Shown here piece by piece: positions 1 through 8,611 of a stretch of 64,000 nt of DNA. The stretch's first letter is position 1. Each line of letters starts with the position of its first letter. Both the position numbers and the translations under genes were made by a program. Source of the DNA: Caulobacter sp. Root1455 (lineage in GTDB: Bacteria; Pseudomonadota; Alphaproteobacteria; Caulobacterales; Caulobacteraceae); contig NZ_LMFQ01000006.1 of NCBI RefSeq assembly GCF_001426905.1, positions 739-64,738 of the forward strand. The letters run 5' to 3'. A model generated the notes under the pieces. That model ran no database searches, was not told where the DNA came from, and saw only the letters and a list, made by a program, of their open reading frames with translations.

Positions 1-146
1 GTCGCGAACCAGGCCGGATCGGTGTGGCCGTGCGGGCTGATGATCGGCAGGGCCTTGACCTGGCCGTACAGCGCCCGGGCGATCTCCCGCGTGCGCCCGT
101 CGGCCGGAAACAGGCGGTCGTCGTGAAAAACCAGAGGCCGGGTCAT
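1..146 (-). CDS. uxaC: Uronate isomerase, N-terminal fragment (cut by window edge)
   Basis: Only the first 48 codons are inside the window; the gene continues past base 1. The translation begins MTRPLVFHDDRLFPAD and contains LPIISPHGHTDPAWFA. The HGH metal-binding segment near residue 40 is typical of the N-terminus of the glucuronate/galacturonate isomerase amidohydrolase family. The enzyme would convert D-galacturonate to tagaturonate and D-glucuronate to fructuronate in the cytoplasm, the first step of the pathway completed by uxuB and uxaA nearby. It follows the LacI regulator in the same direction, with a candidate operator between them. The start is the ATG at 146-144. Family assignment is by recall of the conserved N-terminus. 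Confidence 0.85.
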   Translation of the reverse strand, partial: MTRPLVFHDDRLFPADGRTREIARALYGQVKALPIISPHGHTDPAWFA

Positions 147-203
147 GGCGTTTCCTACTCCCTACTCCGCCGACGGCTTCCTGGGGCCGTTTTCGAGGCG
201 CTT

Positions 204-220
204 GGTAACCGGTGTCATGG
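204..220. promoter_or_regulatory. Candidate LacI-family operator upstream of uxaC
   Basis: The 17-mer GGTAACCGGTGTCATGG is centred on the ACCGGT palindrome at 208-213, about 64 bp upstream of the uxaC start. The reverse complement of a site at 1437-1453, in front of uxaA, matches it at 13 of 17 positions, including 11 in a row (AACCGGTGTCA). A CG-centred palindrome is the usual shape of LacI-family operators. The regulator gene next to it is the natural candidate ligand; binding is inferred. Confidence 0.6.
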
Positions 221-251
221 CGCCATGCAAGCCAAAGGCGCCGCCAGGATC

Positions 252-1346
252 CTACACCTTCGGCGGGGCGCCCGACGATTCCCGGACGACGAGATAGGGG
301 ATGGTGCTGTTGGGGTCGCGCTTTTCGCGAACCGCCGCGCCGATCAGTTTCTCGGCGGCGATCCGGCCCACTTCCCGGGTCGGAATGTGGATGGTGGTCA
401 GCGGCGGCCAGACGGCCTGGGCGATCTGGAAGTCATCGAAACCGACCACGGTGACGTCGGCGGGCACTTCGAGCCCGGCGCGGCGCGCCGCCTGCAGCAC
501 ACCGGCGGCCATTTCGTCGTTGCCGGCGAAGATCGCGGTCGGCCGCGGGGTCTTGGCCAACAGCGCCTCGCCGCAGGCCAGGCCGGATTCGAAGGTGTAG
601 GCGCCCTGCAGCACGTAGTCGGGCTTCAGCTCCAGTCCGGCCTTGTTCAGGGCGTCCTCGAAGCCCCCTCGCCGCTCGTGCGACGACCGGAAGCTGGGCA
701 GGCCGCTGATGAAGCCGATCTCGCGATGGCCCAGCTCGACCAGATAGGCGCCCATGGCCTCGCCGCCCAGGCGGTCGTGGCCGACGATCATGTGCTCGGG
801 CTTGTCCAGCTCGACCGAGGCGATGCGGATATATTCGCAGCCGATCTCGCGCAGCAGCTTGGCCACTCGCTCGTCTTCGGAAACCGAAGGCGGCAGCACC
901 ACGCCGAACAGCTTCTGGCGTTCGACGAAGGTGCGGACGTCCTGCAGGAAGGTCGGGCTGGCGCGATCGCAGGGATGCACCACCAGCTCGAAGCCGGACC
1001 CGCGAATGCCGTCCAGAAGACCCAGCTGCATGTTGACGACATATTGCGGGTTGGGGTTGTCGTAGATCATGCCGATCAGGAACGAGCGGCGGAACGCCAG
1101 GCCCCGGGCCTGGGGATCGGGCGCATAGCCCCACTCGGCGATCACCGCCTCGATGCGTTCGCGGGTCTCGTCGCGCACGAAGGGCGATTGGTTGATCACG
1201 CGCGAGACGGTCTTCTTCGAGACGCCGGCCAGGCGGGCGATGTCGTTGATGGTGGCGCGCTTGCGGCCGCCCTCAAGGCCGGCCTCCAGGGCGGTTTCAA
1301 TTTCGATGCCGTCGGTGTCCGGCAAGCGGGTCTTGGACGAGGTCAA
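252..1346 (-). CDS. LacI-family transcriptional regulator of the hexuronate genes
   Basis: The 364-residue protein has a LacI helix-turn-helix near residues 32-53 (ATINDIARLAGVSKKTVSRV) followed by a periplasmic-binding-protein-like sensor domain (GMIYDNPNPQYVVNMQLGLL onward, AIFAGNDEMAAGVLQAAR, DVTVVGFDDFQIAQ). Its length is normal for the family. It lies between uxaC and the divergent uxaA-uxuB genes, so it probably represses uronate catabolism and releases DNA on binding a pathway intermediate; the effector cannot be read from sequence. The start is a TTG at 1346. The ATG at 1357 is out of frame and opens a four-codon ORF (M-E-T-L) whose TGA overlaps the TTG, suggesting coupled translation. 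No ATG or GTG precedes the helix-turn-helix in frame. Confidence 0.88.
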   Translation of the reverse strand: MTSSKTRLPDTDGIEIETALEAGLEGGRKRATINDIARLAGVSKKTVSRVINQSPFVRDETRERIEAVIAEWGYAPDPQARGLAFRRSFLIGMIYDNPNPQYVVNMQLGLLDGIRGSGFELVVHPCDRASPTFLQDVRTFVERQKLFGVVLPPSVSEDERVAKLLREIGCEYIRIASVELDKPEHMIVGHDRLGGEAMGAYLVELGHREIGFISGLPSFRSSHERRGGFEDALNKAGLELKPDYVLQGAYTFESGLACGEALLAKTPRPTAIFAGNDEMAAGVLQAARRAGLEVPADVTVVGFDDFQIAQAVWPPLTTIHIPTREVGRIAAEKLIGAAVREKRDPNSTIPYLVVRESSGAPPKV

Positions 1347-1436
1347 AGCGTTTCCATGCGGCGATCGTTGTTTTGTTTTGTCATACTCTACGGACGACGA
1401 CGCCGCTACAGATGCACCTTCGGGCAGAACTGCCTA

Positions 1437-1453
1437 TGGTGACACCGGTTTCC
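1437..1453. promoter_or_regulatory. Candidate LacI-family operator upstream of uxaA
   Basis: TGGTGACACCGGTTTCC contains the ACCGGT core at 1444-1449, with TGACACC on one side. It lies about 45 bp upstream of the uxaA start in the 145-bp divergent region shared with the regulator gene, so it could control both directions. Its reverse complement matches the site at 204-220. Confidence 0.6.
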
Positions 1454-1491
1454 CCGTCGCCCTAACGGGGATGGCAACACGAAAAGTTCCA

Positions 1492-3015
1492 ATGACCAAG
1501 GCTTTGATAGGCGAACCCACCTCCAGCCCGTCCGAATCGATCCACGGCGTCGACCCGCGCGACCATGTGGCGACGGCCCTGCGCGAACTTGTCGCGGGCG
1601 AGACCCTGGACCTGCACGGCCTGGCGCTCGTCGCCCGCGCCGACATCCCCAAGGGCCACAAGATCGCCGTGCGCGCCGCGGCCAAGGGCGAGGACGTGCT
1701 CAAATACGGCTGGCCGATCGGTCGGGCCACGACCGACATCGCGGTCGGCGACCACGTGCACGTCCACAATGTCGAGACCCGCCTGTCGGGCGTGGAAGAC
1801 TTCACCTACGCCGACGCCCATCCGGAGCCGCATGAGCCGCCGCCCGCCGGGACCTTCCTGGGCTATCGCCGCAAGAACGGCCGGGTCGGCACCCGCAACG
1901 AGATCTGGGTGCTGTGCACGGTCGGCTGCGTGGCCAACACCGCCCGCCGGATCGCCGAAAAGGCCAACGCCCGCTTCGCCGGCCGGGTCGACGGCGTCTT
2001 CGCCTTCCCCCACCCGTTCGGTTGTTCGCAGCTGGGCGACGACCTGGCCCACACCCGCAAGCTGATCGCGGGCCTCGCCGCCCATCCCAACGCCGGCGGC
2101 GTGCTGATCCTGGGCCTGGGCTGCGAGAACAATCAGCTCAAGGCCCTGCTGGAATCCGCCCCGGGCCTGGATCCGGAACGCCTGCGCTCGTTCACCACCC
2201 AGATGGTCGAGGACGAACTGGAGGACGGTCTGGAGGCCGTCGAGGAACTGGTCGCCATCGCCGAGCGCGACCGGCGCGAGCCCGCCCCGCTGTCGGACCT
2301 GGTGGTCGGCCTCAAGTGCGGCGGCTCGGACGGCTTCTCCGGGGTCACCGCCAATCCGCTGGTCGGCCGCATCGCCGACAAGGTCTCCGACGCCGGCGGC
2401 ACGCCGGTGCTGACCGAAATCCCCGAGGTGTTCGGCGCCGAGGGCGTGCTGCTGGCCCGAGCCGCCACCCGCCAGGTGTTCGACGAGGCGGTCGGAGTGA
2501 TCGACGACTTCAAGCGCTACTTCATCGACAACCACCAGCCGATCTACGAGAACCCCTCGCCCGGCAATATCGCCGGCGGCATCACCACCCTGGAGGAGAA
2601 GTCCCTGGGGGCGGTGCAGAAGGGCGGCCGCGCGCCGCTGGTCGAGGTGCTGCGCTACGGCGAGCAGGTGGGGCCGCACGGCCTGACCCTGCTGGAGGCT
2701 CCCGGCAACGACGCGGTGTCGTCTACCGCCCTGACGGCGGCCGGCGCGACGGTGATCCTGTTCACCACCGGCCGCGGCACGCCGTTGGGTTTCCCCGCCC
2801 CCACCCTGAAGATCGCCTCGAACTCGGCCCTGGCCGCCCGCAAGCCGGGCTGGATCGACTTCGACGCCGGCGTGGTGCTATCGGGCCAGACCATGGACGC
2901 GGCGGCCGACTCCCTGATGGATCTGGTCGTGGCCACGGCCTCGGGCCAGCCGACCAAGGCCGAACTCAACGGCGAGCGTGAAATCGCCATCTGGAAACAA
3001 GGCGTGACTCTGTGA
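1492..3015 (+). CDS. uxaA: Altronate dehydratase, full-length UxaA type
   Basis: This 507-residue protein of the altronate/galactarate dehydratase family dehydrates D-altronate (or related hexonates) to 2-keto-3-deoxygluconate in the cytoplasm. The N-terminus carries a SAF-like domain (roughly residues 17-100). The catalytic domain follows from about residue 110 (GYRRKNGRVGTRNEIWVL, HPFGCSQLGDD, LGLGCENNQ, GLKCGGSDGFSGVTANPL) with the conserved cysteines expected for iron binding. Both domains are in one chain, as in E. coli UxaA. I chose the ATG at 1492; a longer frame runs upstream to 1153 but lies across the regulator gene and operator. It overlaps uxuB by 4 bases (GTGA), implying coupled translation. 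Confidence 0.9.
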   Translation: MTKALIGEPTSSPSESIHGVDPRDHVATALRELVAGETLDLHGLALVARADIPKGHKIAVRAAAKGEDVLKYGWPIGRATTDIAVGDHVHVHNVETRLSGVEDFTYADAHPEPHEPPPAGTFLGYRRKNGRVGTRNEIWVLCTVGCVANTARRIAEKANARFAGRVDGVFAFPHPFGCSQLGDDLAHTRKLIAGLAAHPNAGGVLILGLGCENNQLKALLESAPGLDPERLRSFTTQMVEDELEDGLEAVEELVAIAERDRREPAPLSDLVVGLKCGGSDGFSGVTANPLVGRIADKVSDAGGTPVLTEIPEVFGAEGVLLARAATRQVFDEAVGVIDDFKRYFIDNHQPIYENPSPGNIAGGITTLEEKSLGAVQKGGRAPLVEVLRYGEQVGPHGLTLLEAPGNDAVSSTALTAAGATVILFTTGRGTPLGFPAPTLKIASNSALAARKPGWIDFDAGVVLSGQTMDAAADSLMDLVVATASGQPTKAELNGEREIAIWKQGVTL

Positions 3016-4454
3016 CCGACACTCTCTCCCGTCCCCTGCGTCTGAACGCCGTCAGCTATCCGGCCGCCATTCCCGGCGTCGCCTTGCCCGCCTACGACCG
3101 CGACAAGGTCACGGTCGGCGTGGTGCATTTCGGCCCCGGCGCCTTCCACCGCGCTCACCAGGCCTTCTATTTCGACCAACTGCTCGCCACGGACCCGCGC
3201 TGGGGCATCTGCGCCGTGTCGCTGAAGAGCCCGGGGGTCCGCGACGCCCTGCAACCGCAGGACGGCCTCTACACCCTGGCCCAGCTGGACGCCGAGACCA
3301 CCTTCCGCGTGGTCGGCTCGATCCTGGAGGTGCTGGTCGCGCCGGAGGATCCGCCCTCGGTCTTCGCCCGCCTGGCCGCGCCGGCCACCCGCATGGTCAC
3401 CCTGACCGTCACCGAGAAGGGCTATTGCCTGACCGGCGACGGCAAGCTGGACACCGCCCACCCCGACATCATCCATGACTTGGCCCATCCGCGTCTTCCG
3501 ATCAGCGCCGTGGGCTACGTGGTCGAGGGGCTGCGCCGCCGCCATCAGGTCGGCCTGCCGCCCTACGCCGTGGTGGCCTGCGACAACCTCGCCGACAACG
3601 GCTGGCGCCTGAAGGCGGCCGTCGTGGCCTTCGCCGAGGCGATCGACCCGCCCTTGGCCGCCTGGATCGAGGCCGAGGGCCGCTTCCCGCGCACCATGGT
3701 CGACAGCATCACCCCCGCCACCGACGACGCCCTGCGGGCCCGGGTCGAGACGGCCACCGGCCTGAACGACGCCTGGCCGATCCAGCGCGAGGCCTTCACC
3801 CAGTGGGTGGTCGAGGACGTGCTAGGGGACGGCGCGCCGGACCTCGCCTCGGTCGGCGTGACCCTGACCGACGACGTGCGCGGCTTCGAACGCGCCAAGC
3901 TGCGGCTGCTGAACGGCGTCCACTCGACCATCGCCTATGCGGGCCTGCTGAAGGGCCATGAGACGGTGTTCGAGGCGATCAGCGATCCGGCCCTGGCCAG
4001 GATCGCCGAGGACTTGATGGTCCACGACATCATCCCGACCCTGACCGCGCCGCGCGGCCTGGATCTGGCCGCCTACGCCCAGGCGATCCTGGGCCGGTTC
4101 CGCAATCCCGAGATCCGCCACCTGCTGAGCCAGATCGCCTGGGACGGTTCGCAGAAGCTGCCGTTCCGCATCCTCGGCACGGTCGCCGACGCCCTGGCGG
4201 CCGGCCGCCCGGTGGATCGCCTGGCCCTGCCCCTGGCCGCCTGGATGCACTTCGTCCGCCGCCGCGCCGCCGAGGGCGAGAAGATCGTCGATCCGCTGGC
4301 CGACCGGCTGGTCGAGACGGCGGCCGCCTGCACCGGCGACGCCGAGGCCGACGTGGCGCGGTTCCTGAAACTGGAGCCGGTGTTCAGCCGAGACCTAGCA
4401 GGGAACGCGGTGTTCGTGGCGGCGCTGGAGAAGGCCTACGCGGCGCTCGCCTAA
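3012..4454 (+). CDS. uxuB: Mannitol dehydrogenase-family protein, probably fructuronate reductase
   Basis: The 480-residue protein has the polyol/mannitol dehydrogenase signature: a Rossmann-like start (VGVVHFGPGAFHRAHQAFYF), then VTLTVTEKGY, VACDNLADNGW, and FERAKLRLLNGVHSTIAYAG with the catalytic Lys/Asn region. Length fits the family. Members reduce fructuronate or tagaturonate with NADH, or oxidise mannitol; the neighbours uxaC and uxaA favour fructuronate reductase. It starts at GTG 3012 inside the uxaA stop. Its TAA stop overlaps, in opposite orientation, the TAG stop of the convergent sugar transferase gene, leaving no room for a separate terminator. Confidence 0.85.
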   Translation: MTDTLSRPLRLNAVSYPAAIPGVALPAYDRDKVTVGVVHFGPGAFHRAHQAFYFDQLLATDPRWGICAVSLKSPGVRDALQPQDGLYTLAQLDAETTFRVVGSILEVLVAPEDPPSVFARLAAPATRMVTLTVTEKGYCLTGDGKLDTAHPDIIHDLAHPRLPISAVGYVVEGLRRRHQVGLPPYAVVACDNLADNGWRLKAAVVAFAEAIDPPLAAWIEAEGRFPRTMVDSITPATDDALRARVETATGLNDAWPIQREAFTQWVVEDVLGDGAPDLASVGVTLTDDVRGFERAKLRLLNGVHSTIAYAGLLKGHETVFEAISDPALARIAEDLMVHDIIPTLTAPRGLDLAAYAQAILGRFRNPEIRHLLSQIAWDGSQKLPFRILGTVADALAAGRPVDRLALPLAAWMHFVRRRAAEGEKIVDPLADRLVETAAACTGDAEADVARFLKLEPVFSRDLAGNAVFVAALEKAYAALA

Positions 4455-5011
4455 CGGGTCACGCCCTTGCCCGTGACCACGGGCAGCACGGTCCGCAACA
4501 GGATCGTCAGGTCGAACCAGAACCCCTGGCGCCGGAGATATTCGGCGTCCAGGGCCACCTTCTCGGGAATGGCGATCTCGTCCCGCCCGTTGATCTGGGC
4601 CCAGCCGGTGACGCCGGGCCGCAGCGTCTCGACGCCGGCCGCCGTCCGCAGGGCCACCAGGTCGTCCTGATTGAACAGCGCCGGGCGCGGCCCGACCAGG
4701 CTCATGTCGCCGACCAGCACGCTCCACAGCTGCGGCAGCTCATCGAGGCTGGTCCTGCGCAGGAAGGCGCCCGGCGGGGTCAGCCAGCGGTCGGGATCGG
4801 CCAACAGGTGGGTGGCGACCTCGGGGGTGTCGATCCGCATGGTGCGGAACTTGGGCATCGCGAACAGCGCGTTGCCGCGTCCCACCCGCCGCGACCAGTA
4901 GAGCGCCGGCCCCGGCGAGGTCAGGCGCACCACCGCCGCCACGATCAGCAGCGGGATGGCCAGCAGCAGCAGCGCCGCGCCGGACGCCGCCGCGTCGAAC
5001 AGCCTCTTCAC
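4451..5011 (-). CDS. Undecaprenyl-phosphate sugar-1-phosphate transferase (Bac_transf family)
   Basis: The 186-residue protein is a minimal polyprenyl-phosphate sugar transferase with one N-terminal membrane segment (about residues 9-30) and then the catalytic core: MPKFRTMR, RRTSLDELPQLWSVLVGDMS, LVGPRP, RPGVTGWAQINGRDE. Such enzymes transfer a sugar phosphate from a nucleotide sugar to undecaprenyl phosphate, starting a surface polysaccharide or O-antigen. Its size fits the short WbqP/WcaJ-core type rather than the long type with several membrane spans. The start is GTG 5011, one base after the tipN stop, so the two genes probably share a transcript. Which polysaccharide it starts is unknown. 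Confidence 0.88.
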   Translation of the reverse strand: MKRLFDAAASGAALLLLAIPLLIVAAVVRLTSPGPALYWSRRVGRGNALFAMPKFRTMRIDTPEVATHLLADPDRWLTPPGAFLRRTSLDELPQLWSVLVGDMSLVGPRPALFNQDDLVALRTAAGVETLRPGVTGWAQINGRDEIAIPEKVALDAEYLRRQGFWFDLTILLRTVLPVVTGKGVTR

Positions 5012-5012
5012 C

Positions 5013-7949
5013 CTAGGCCAGATCCCCGAAAGCCGCGTCCAACAGCAGGTAGGCGCGGCCGGCGTCGGACGACAGCAGGGCCGCCACCAGGAAGCCCTCG
5101 CGGTCCTGCTCGGAGGCCTCGTCCATCATGCCGGCGTAGCGGCGCAGGAAACGCTCGGCGTCGGCCCGCAGCGTGGCGTCGGAGAACAGGCGCCGCACCA
5201 GCCGACGGATGGCGGCCGGCGCCAGTTTCTTGACCACGTCACGCGCCCCGCCCTCGTCATGGGTCTGGACCGCGGCGGCGATCTCGTCGATGCGGGCGCG
5301 GGGCAGCAGGGCCGTCGGATCGATGCCCATGGCCAAGATTTCGCCAGCCATCTTCTCGCCCAGGGCGGCGTCGCCGGGCGCGACGCTTTCCAGCCCCGAC
5401 AACAGATTGCGCCACGACAGGCCGCCCTGTTGCGGTTCGGCCCGTTCGCCGGACGGGGTCGGCGCGGCGTTGCGGCCGCCGGCGGCGTCGAACACCGAGC
5501 GGAACTCGTCGTCGGTGGCGGTGGGGGTCAGGCGCAGGCGCGGACGCAAGCCGGCGTCCTCGGCGCTGGGTTCGTTGGCCGGCTTGGCGGCCGACGGCGG
5601 GGGGGCGGCCTGGGTCTGACGGTTCAGCGGCGGCGGCGCGCGAGACGGCGCGGCGGCGGGAGCCGCGCCTCCCATCCGCCCGACCGCCTCGCTGAGCATG
5701 TCGTAGTTGCGGCGGACGCGTTCCTGGAACGCCTGGTCGATCGCCGCGGTCTCCTCGGCGGTCCGGCGGGCGGACTGACGCAAATCCTCTATGCCCTGCT
5801 CGATCTGGGCCCGGACCTCGTTGGCGCGAGCCAGGGCCTCGGCCGGCAGGTCGGCGGTGCGGCGGCCGACATCGGCCAGCATGGCCTCCATCTCGCCGAT
5901 GGTGGCGCGGGCGGTCTCGACGCTCTCGGAGAGCTTCTGGGCCGTGCGGGCGCCGGCCTGCTCGACCACCTGGGCCGATTGCTCGATCAGGTCGCGGGCC
6001 TCGTCCATGCGGGACTCGAACACGGTGTCGGCCTTCTGGCCGGCGGCGAAGGCGATTTCGTTGAGCTGGTCGACGCGGACACGGGCGGCGTCGACGCGCA
6101 GCTCCACGCCGTCGTTGGCCTTGCGGGCCGCCTCGGCCATGGACTCCATCGCCTGGACCAGGGCCGTTTCAAGGTCGGCGCGTTGACCGCCGGCGGCGCT
6201 GGCCAGGGCGGCGATGGCGCTGGAAGTTTCGGCCGCCAGGGCCTCGCGCTCGGCGCGGGCGGCCTCGGCGACTTCACGCAGCTGCTGGGCCGCGGCCCCG
6301 ATCAGGCCGCGCAGCACCTCGGCGCCCATGGCCGCCATGTCGCTCATCTCGGTGGCGCCGGCGCGGGTGTGGCCGATGAACTCGGTCAACTGGGCGGTGC
6401 GAGTCTCGCTCTCGGCCGCGAAGTCCTCCTGGTCGGTGCGCAGCGACTGGCTGGCGGCGACCAGGGCGGCGCGCTGGGCGGCCAGGGTGCGCTCGACGGC
6501 GCCCATCTGATCGCCGACGCCCTGCCCGGCGGTCTCCAGGCGAGCGATCTGGCGCGACAGGTCCTCGGCCCCGACCCGCGCGGCGTCGGACGCCTCGGCG
6601 GCGGCGGCGGCCAGATCGGCGGCTCGGGCGGCGAGCGCGGCTTCGGCCTCCCGCAGCTGGGTCTCGGCCAGGTCTGAGGCCTCGGCGACCATGCGCGCCT
6701 GGCTGCCGATGGCGTCGACCACGGCCGTGGACTGGGCGTCGAGCGTGGTCGACAGGGCGTGCATGGCCTGGCGCTCATGGCCAAGACCCTCGGACAACTG
6801 CTGCACCATGCGAGCCGACTCGCTGGTGGTCTGGGCCAGGGCCAGGGTTTCCTCGGCCAGGGCCTCGCGCAGCCCCTGGACGCGGACCCGGGCTTCATCG
6901 GCGGCGGCCGTGGCGGCCTCGATCTGGTTACGGATGCGTTCGACCGCGCCGTCGACGCCCGCCGCCGCCAGGGCGGCCGGGGTGACCAGGCGATCGGTCA
7001 CGATCCGGGCGTGCTTCAGCTCGGCCGAGACCCCCATGGCCTGCCGCAGCATGTAGGCGCCCAACAGGGTGAAGGCGGCGGGACCGATAGCCAGGGCGGC
7101 GAACACCATCAGGGCGAACTGATCGACCTTCAGGGCCGGCACGCCGGCGCCGTAACCGAGCGCGAAGGCGATCGGCCCCAGCGTCCAGAGCGCCGCGGCG
7201 GCGATCGCCAGGCTCCAATACAGCGGCGCGGGCATCGGCTTCTTGCCTTCGCGGGCCGTGGACAGAGGTGTGACGGGCGGTGTGATCGACGTGGTCTCAC
7301 GCGGTTTGGACACCGCCGCTTCGAAACGCTTGGATGGGGCCGGCGGTTCAGGCTCGACCACCGGGGCCGGCGGCTGGGCGGCCTGAGCCGCCAGCGGGGC
7401 CGCGACGGGCGCGGTCAGGAACGACGGCAGCGGCGCCAGGGGTTCGGCTTCGACCGGCGCGCTGCGTCGACCGCGGGCCGGCGAGAACGGCGCCGGATCG
7501 GGCTCGGCCTCGGGCGGCTTGAAGTTCGATTTCGGGGGCGGGGCCGGTTCGATCACCGCCTCCGGCTCGGCGGCCGCGATCTCGGCCCTCGGAGGTTCGA
7601 CCGGTTCGATGATCTTGGTTGCGGGCGGCGGCGCGGGCTGCGACGCGGCCCGGGATTTCGACGCAACGCTGAAGAAGCCGCGCCGCGCGCTGGCCCGGGG
7701 CGTTTCGGGAACCGGCGCGGGGAGAGGCTCGGAAGCGGGTTCAGGCTCGAGGTCCAGCGGACCGCGGTCGAGAATCGGCGGGGCCGACGCTTCGGGAACG
7801 GCGGCGATATCGAGGTCCAGGTCCGGTTCGGTCACCGGCGCGTCCGCATCGGGTTCGACTTCCGCCTCGACAGGGCGGCCGACGTCCTCGACCGGCGGCT
7901 CCACGGGAATGCCGGTGAAATCAAGCGGTTGGCGCTTCTTAGGCTTCAT
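5013..7949 (-). CDS. tipN: TipN-like cell-polarity protein (membrane-anchored coiled coil)
   Basis: The 978-residue protein has three parts: an acidic, proline-rich N-terminal region (residues 1-240, many P/E/D repeats), two hydrophobic segments near 245-265 and 278-298, and a long Ala/Glu/Arg-rich coiled coil to about residue 780 with a C-terminal region ending in a predicted helical domain. In Caulobacter, TipN marks the new pole and division scar, directs flagellum placement and assists ParA-driven chromosome segregation. The identification rests on this architecture and on the gene order recalled from C. crescentus (cysN, cysD, small ORF, tipN, sugar transferase, uxu genes). I chose ATG 7949; an upstream start at 8021 would add 24 basic residues with no support. 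Confidence 0.8.
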   Translation of the reverse strand: MKPKKRQPLDFTGIPVEPPVEDVGRPVEAEVEPDADAPVTEPDLDLDIAAVPEASAPPILDRGPLDLEPEPASEPLPAPVPETPRASARRGFFSVASKSRAASQPAPPPATKIIEPVEPPRAEIAAAEPEAVIEPAPPPKSNFKPPEAEPDPAPFSPARGRRSAPVEAEPLAPLPSFLTAPVAAPLAAQAAQPPAPVVEPEPPAPSKRFEAAVSKPRETTSITPPVTPLSTAREGKKPMPAPLYWSLAIAAAALWTLGPIAFALGYGAGVPALKVDQFALMVFAALAIGPAAFTLLGAYMLRQAMGVSAELKHARIVTDRLVTPAALAAAGVDGAVERIRNQIEAATAAADEARVRVQGLREALAEETLALAQTTSESARMVQQLSEGLGHERQAMHALSTTLDAQSTAVVDAIGSQARMVAEASDLAETQLREAEAALAARAADLAAAAAEASDAARVGAEDLSRQIARLETAGQGVGDQMGAVERTLAAQRAALVAASQSLRTDQEDFAAESETRTAQLTEFIGHTRAGATEMSDMAAMGAEVLRGLIGAAAQQLREVAEAARAEREALAAETSSAIAALASAAGGQRADLETALVQAMESMAEAARKANDGVELRVDAARVRVDQLNEIAFAAGQKADTVFESRMDEARDLIEQSAQVVEQAGARTAQKLSESVETARATIGEMEAMLADVGRRTADLPAEALARANEVRAQIEQGIEDLRQSARRTAEETAAIDQAFQERVRRNYDMLSEAVGRMGGAAPAAAPSRAPPPLNRQTQAAPPPSAAKPANEPSAEDAGLRPRLRLTPTATDDEFRSVFDAAGGRNAAPTPSGERAEPQQGGLSWRNLLSGLESVAPGDAALGEKMAGEILAMGIDPTALLPRARIDEIAAAVQTHDEGGARDVVKKLAPAAIRRLVRRLFSDATLRADAERFLRRYAGMMDEASEQDREGFLVAALLSSDAGRAYLLLDAAFGDLA

Positions 7950-8111
7950 ACGCAGCCATAGTCCCAGGGCGAAACGGCTTGGGGCCGGATGAACATCGCC
8001 GCGCGGACGCCCCTCTCGCACGCAACGAATAAACCTAGCGGCGAAAAGCCGGTCCGCATAGCGGGTTCCGCCGGTTTTCCCGTCCAGCGAAGGGCTTGGC
8101 GGAGCAAGGCC

Positions 8112-8324
8112 CTAGGCGCTGACCTCAGTCCCGTGCAGGCGGGGGCAGCGCTCGATGGTTTGGACGACCTGTTGACGGGGCGTGCGGGCGATGACCCGCT
8201 CGGCCTTGGGCGGGGTCTTGGCCTGGTGCTCGACGGCCATGCCGAACTGGCAAAGCGCCATCGACGAAAGCCAGAGCATGATCGCGGCGATGAATTCAGC
8301 CAGGGAGGACATCGGGGGGCCCAT
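8112..8324 (-). CDS. Small hypothetical protein with one membrane segment
   Basis: The 70-residue ORF (68-66 if started later) begins MGPPMSSLAEFIAAIMLW and has one hydrophobic segment at about residues 8-28, followed by a basic, proline-containing tail. It lies upstream of tipN in the same direction, where C. crescentus is recalled to have a small hypothetical gene too. Start choice is unclear: ATG 8324 has a weak GGAAA in front, and ATG 8312 has none. I do not recognise the family. It could be a small inner-membrane protein. Confidence 0.5.
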   Translation of the reverse strand: MGPPMSSLAEFIAAIMLWLSSMALCQFGMAVEHQAKTPPKAERVIARTPRQQVVQTIERCPRLHGTEVSA

Positions 8325-8474
8325 TTTCCGATATCGGCGTTATGCAGCGCTTCGGCATCCGGCGCGAGTGAACTTTTGGTCATGAAGGACCCCGCTCCGG
8401 CCCCCGACGCCGCCTGGGCGCCATCGAAGCTCACAGCGCCTGCAGATTTCCCCGCCTTGCCCGTCGCACTCACG

Positions 8475-8486
8475 GGACCTAGGTCC
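8475..8486. promoter_or_regulatory. Perfect 12-bp palindrome upstream of cysD
   Basis: GGACCTAGGTCC reads the same on both strands and lies 126 bp before the cysD start, in the 287-bp gap between the small divergent ORF and cysD. Position and symmetry suggest a dimeric regulator site, but no known motif was recognised. I see no riboswitch-like structure in the rest of this gap. Confidence 0.3.
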
Positions 8487-8611
8487 ACGTCCAGGATCAC
8501 CGCCCCGTCGTCGCGCCTTCGTGCGTCGGCGGAGCTTTCCATTTGCGGATACGCGTTTTGCCCCCTACCCAAGTCGCTTCGCTGTCGCACGACGCCTTTG
8601 CGGACCTGTCC

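Noticed and set aside
24..1442. A 472-codon plus-strand frame over uxaC and the LacI gene
   Set aside because: It is antisense to a clear LacI regulator and its product is a compositional mirror rich in Gly, Asp, Gln and Val.
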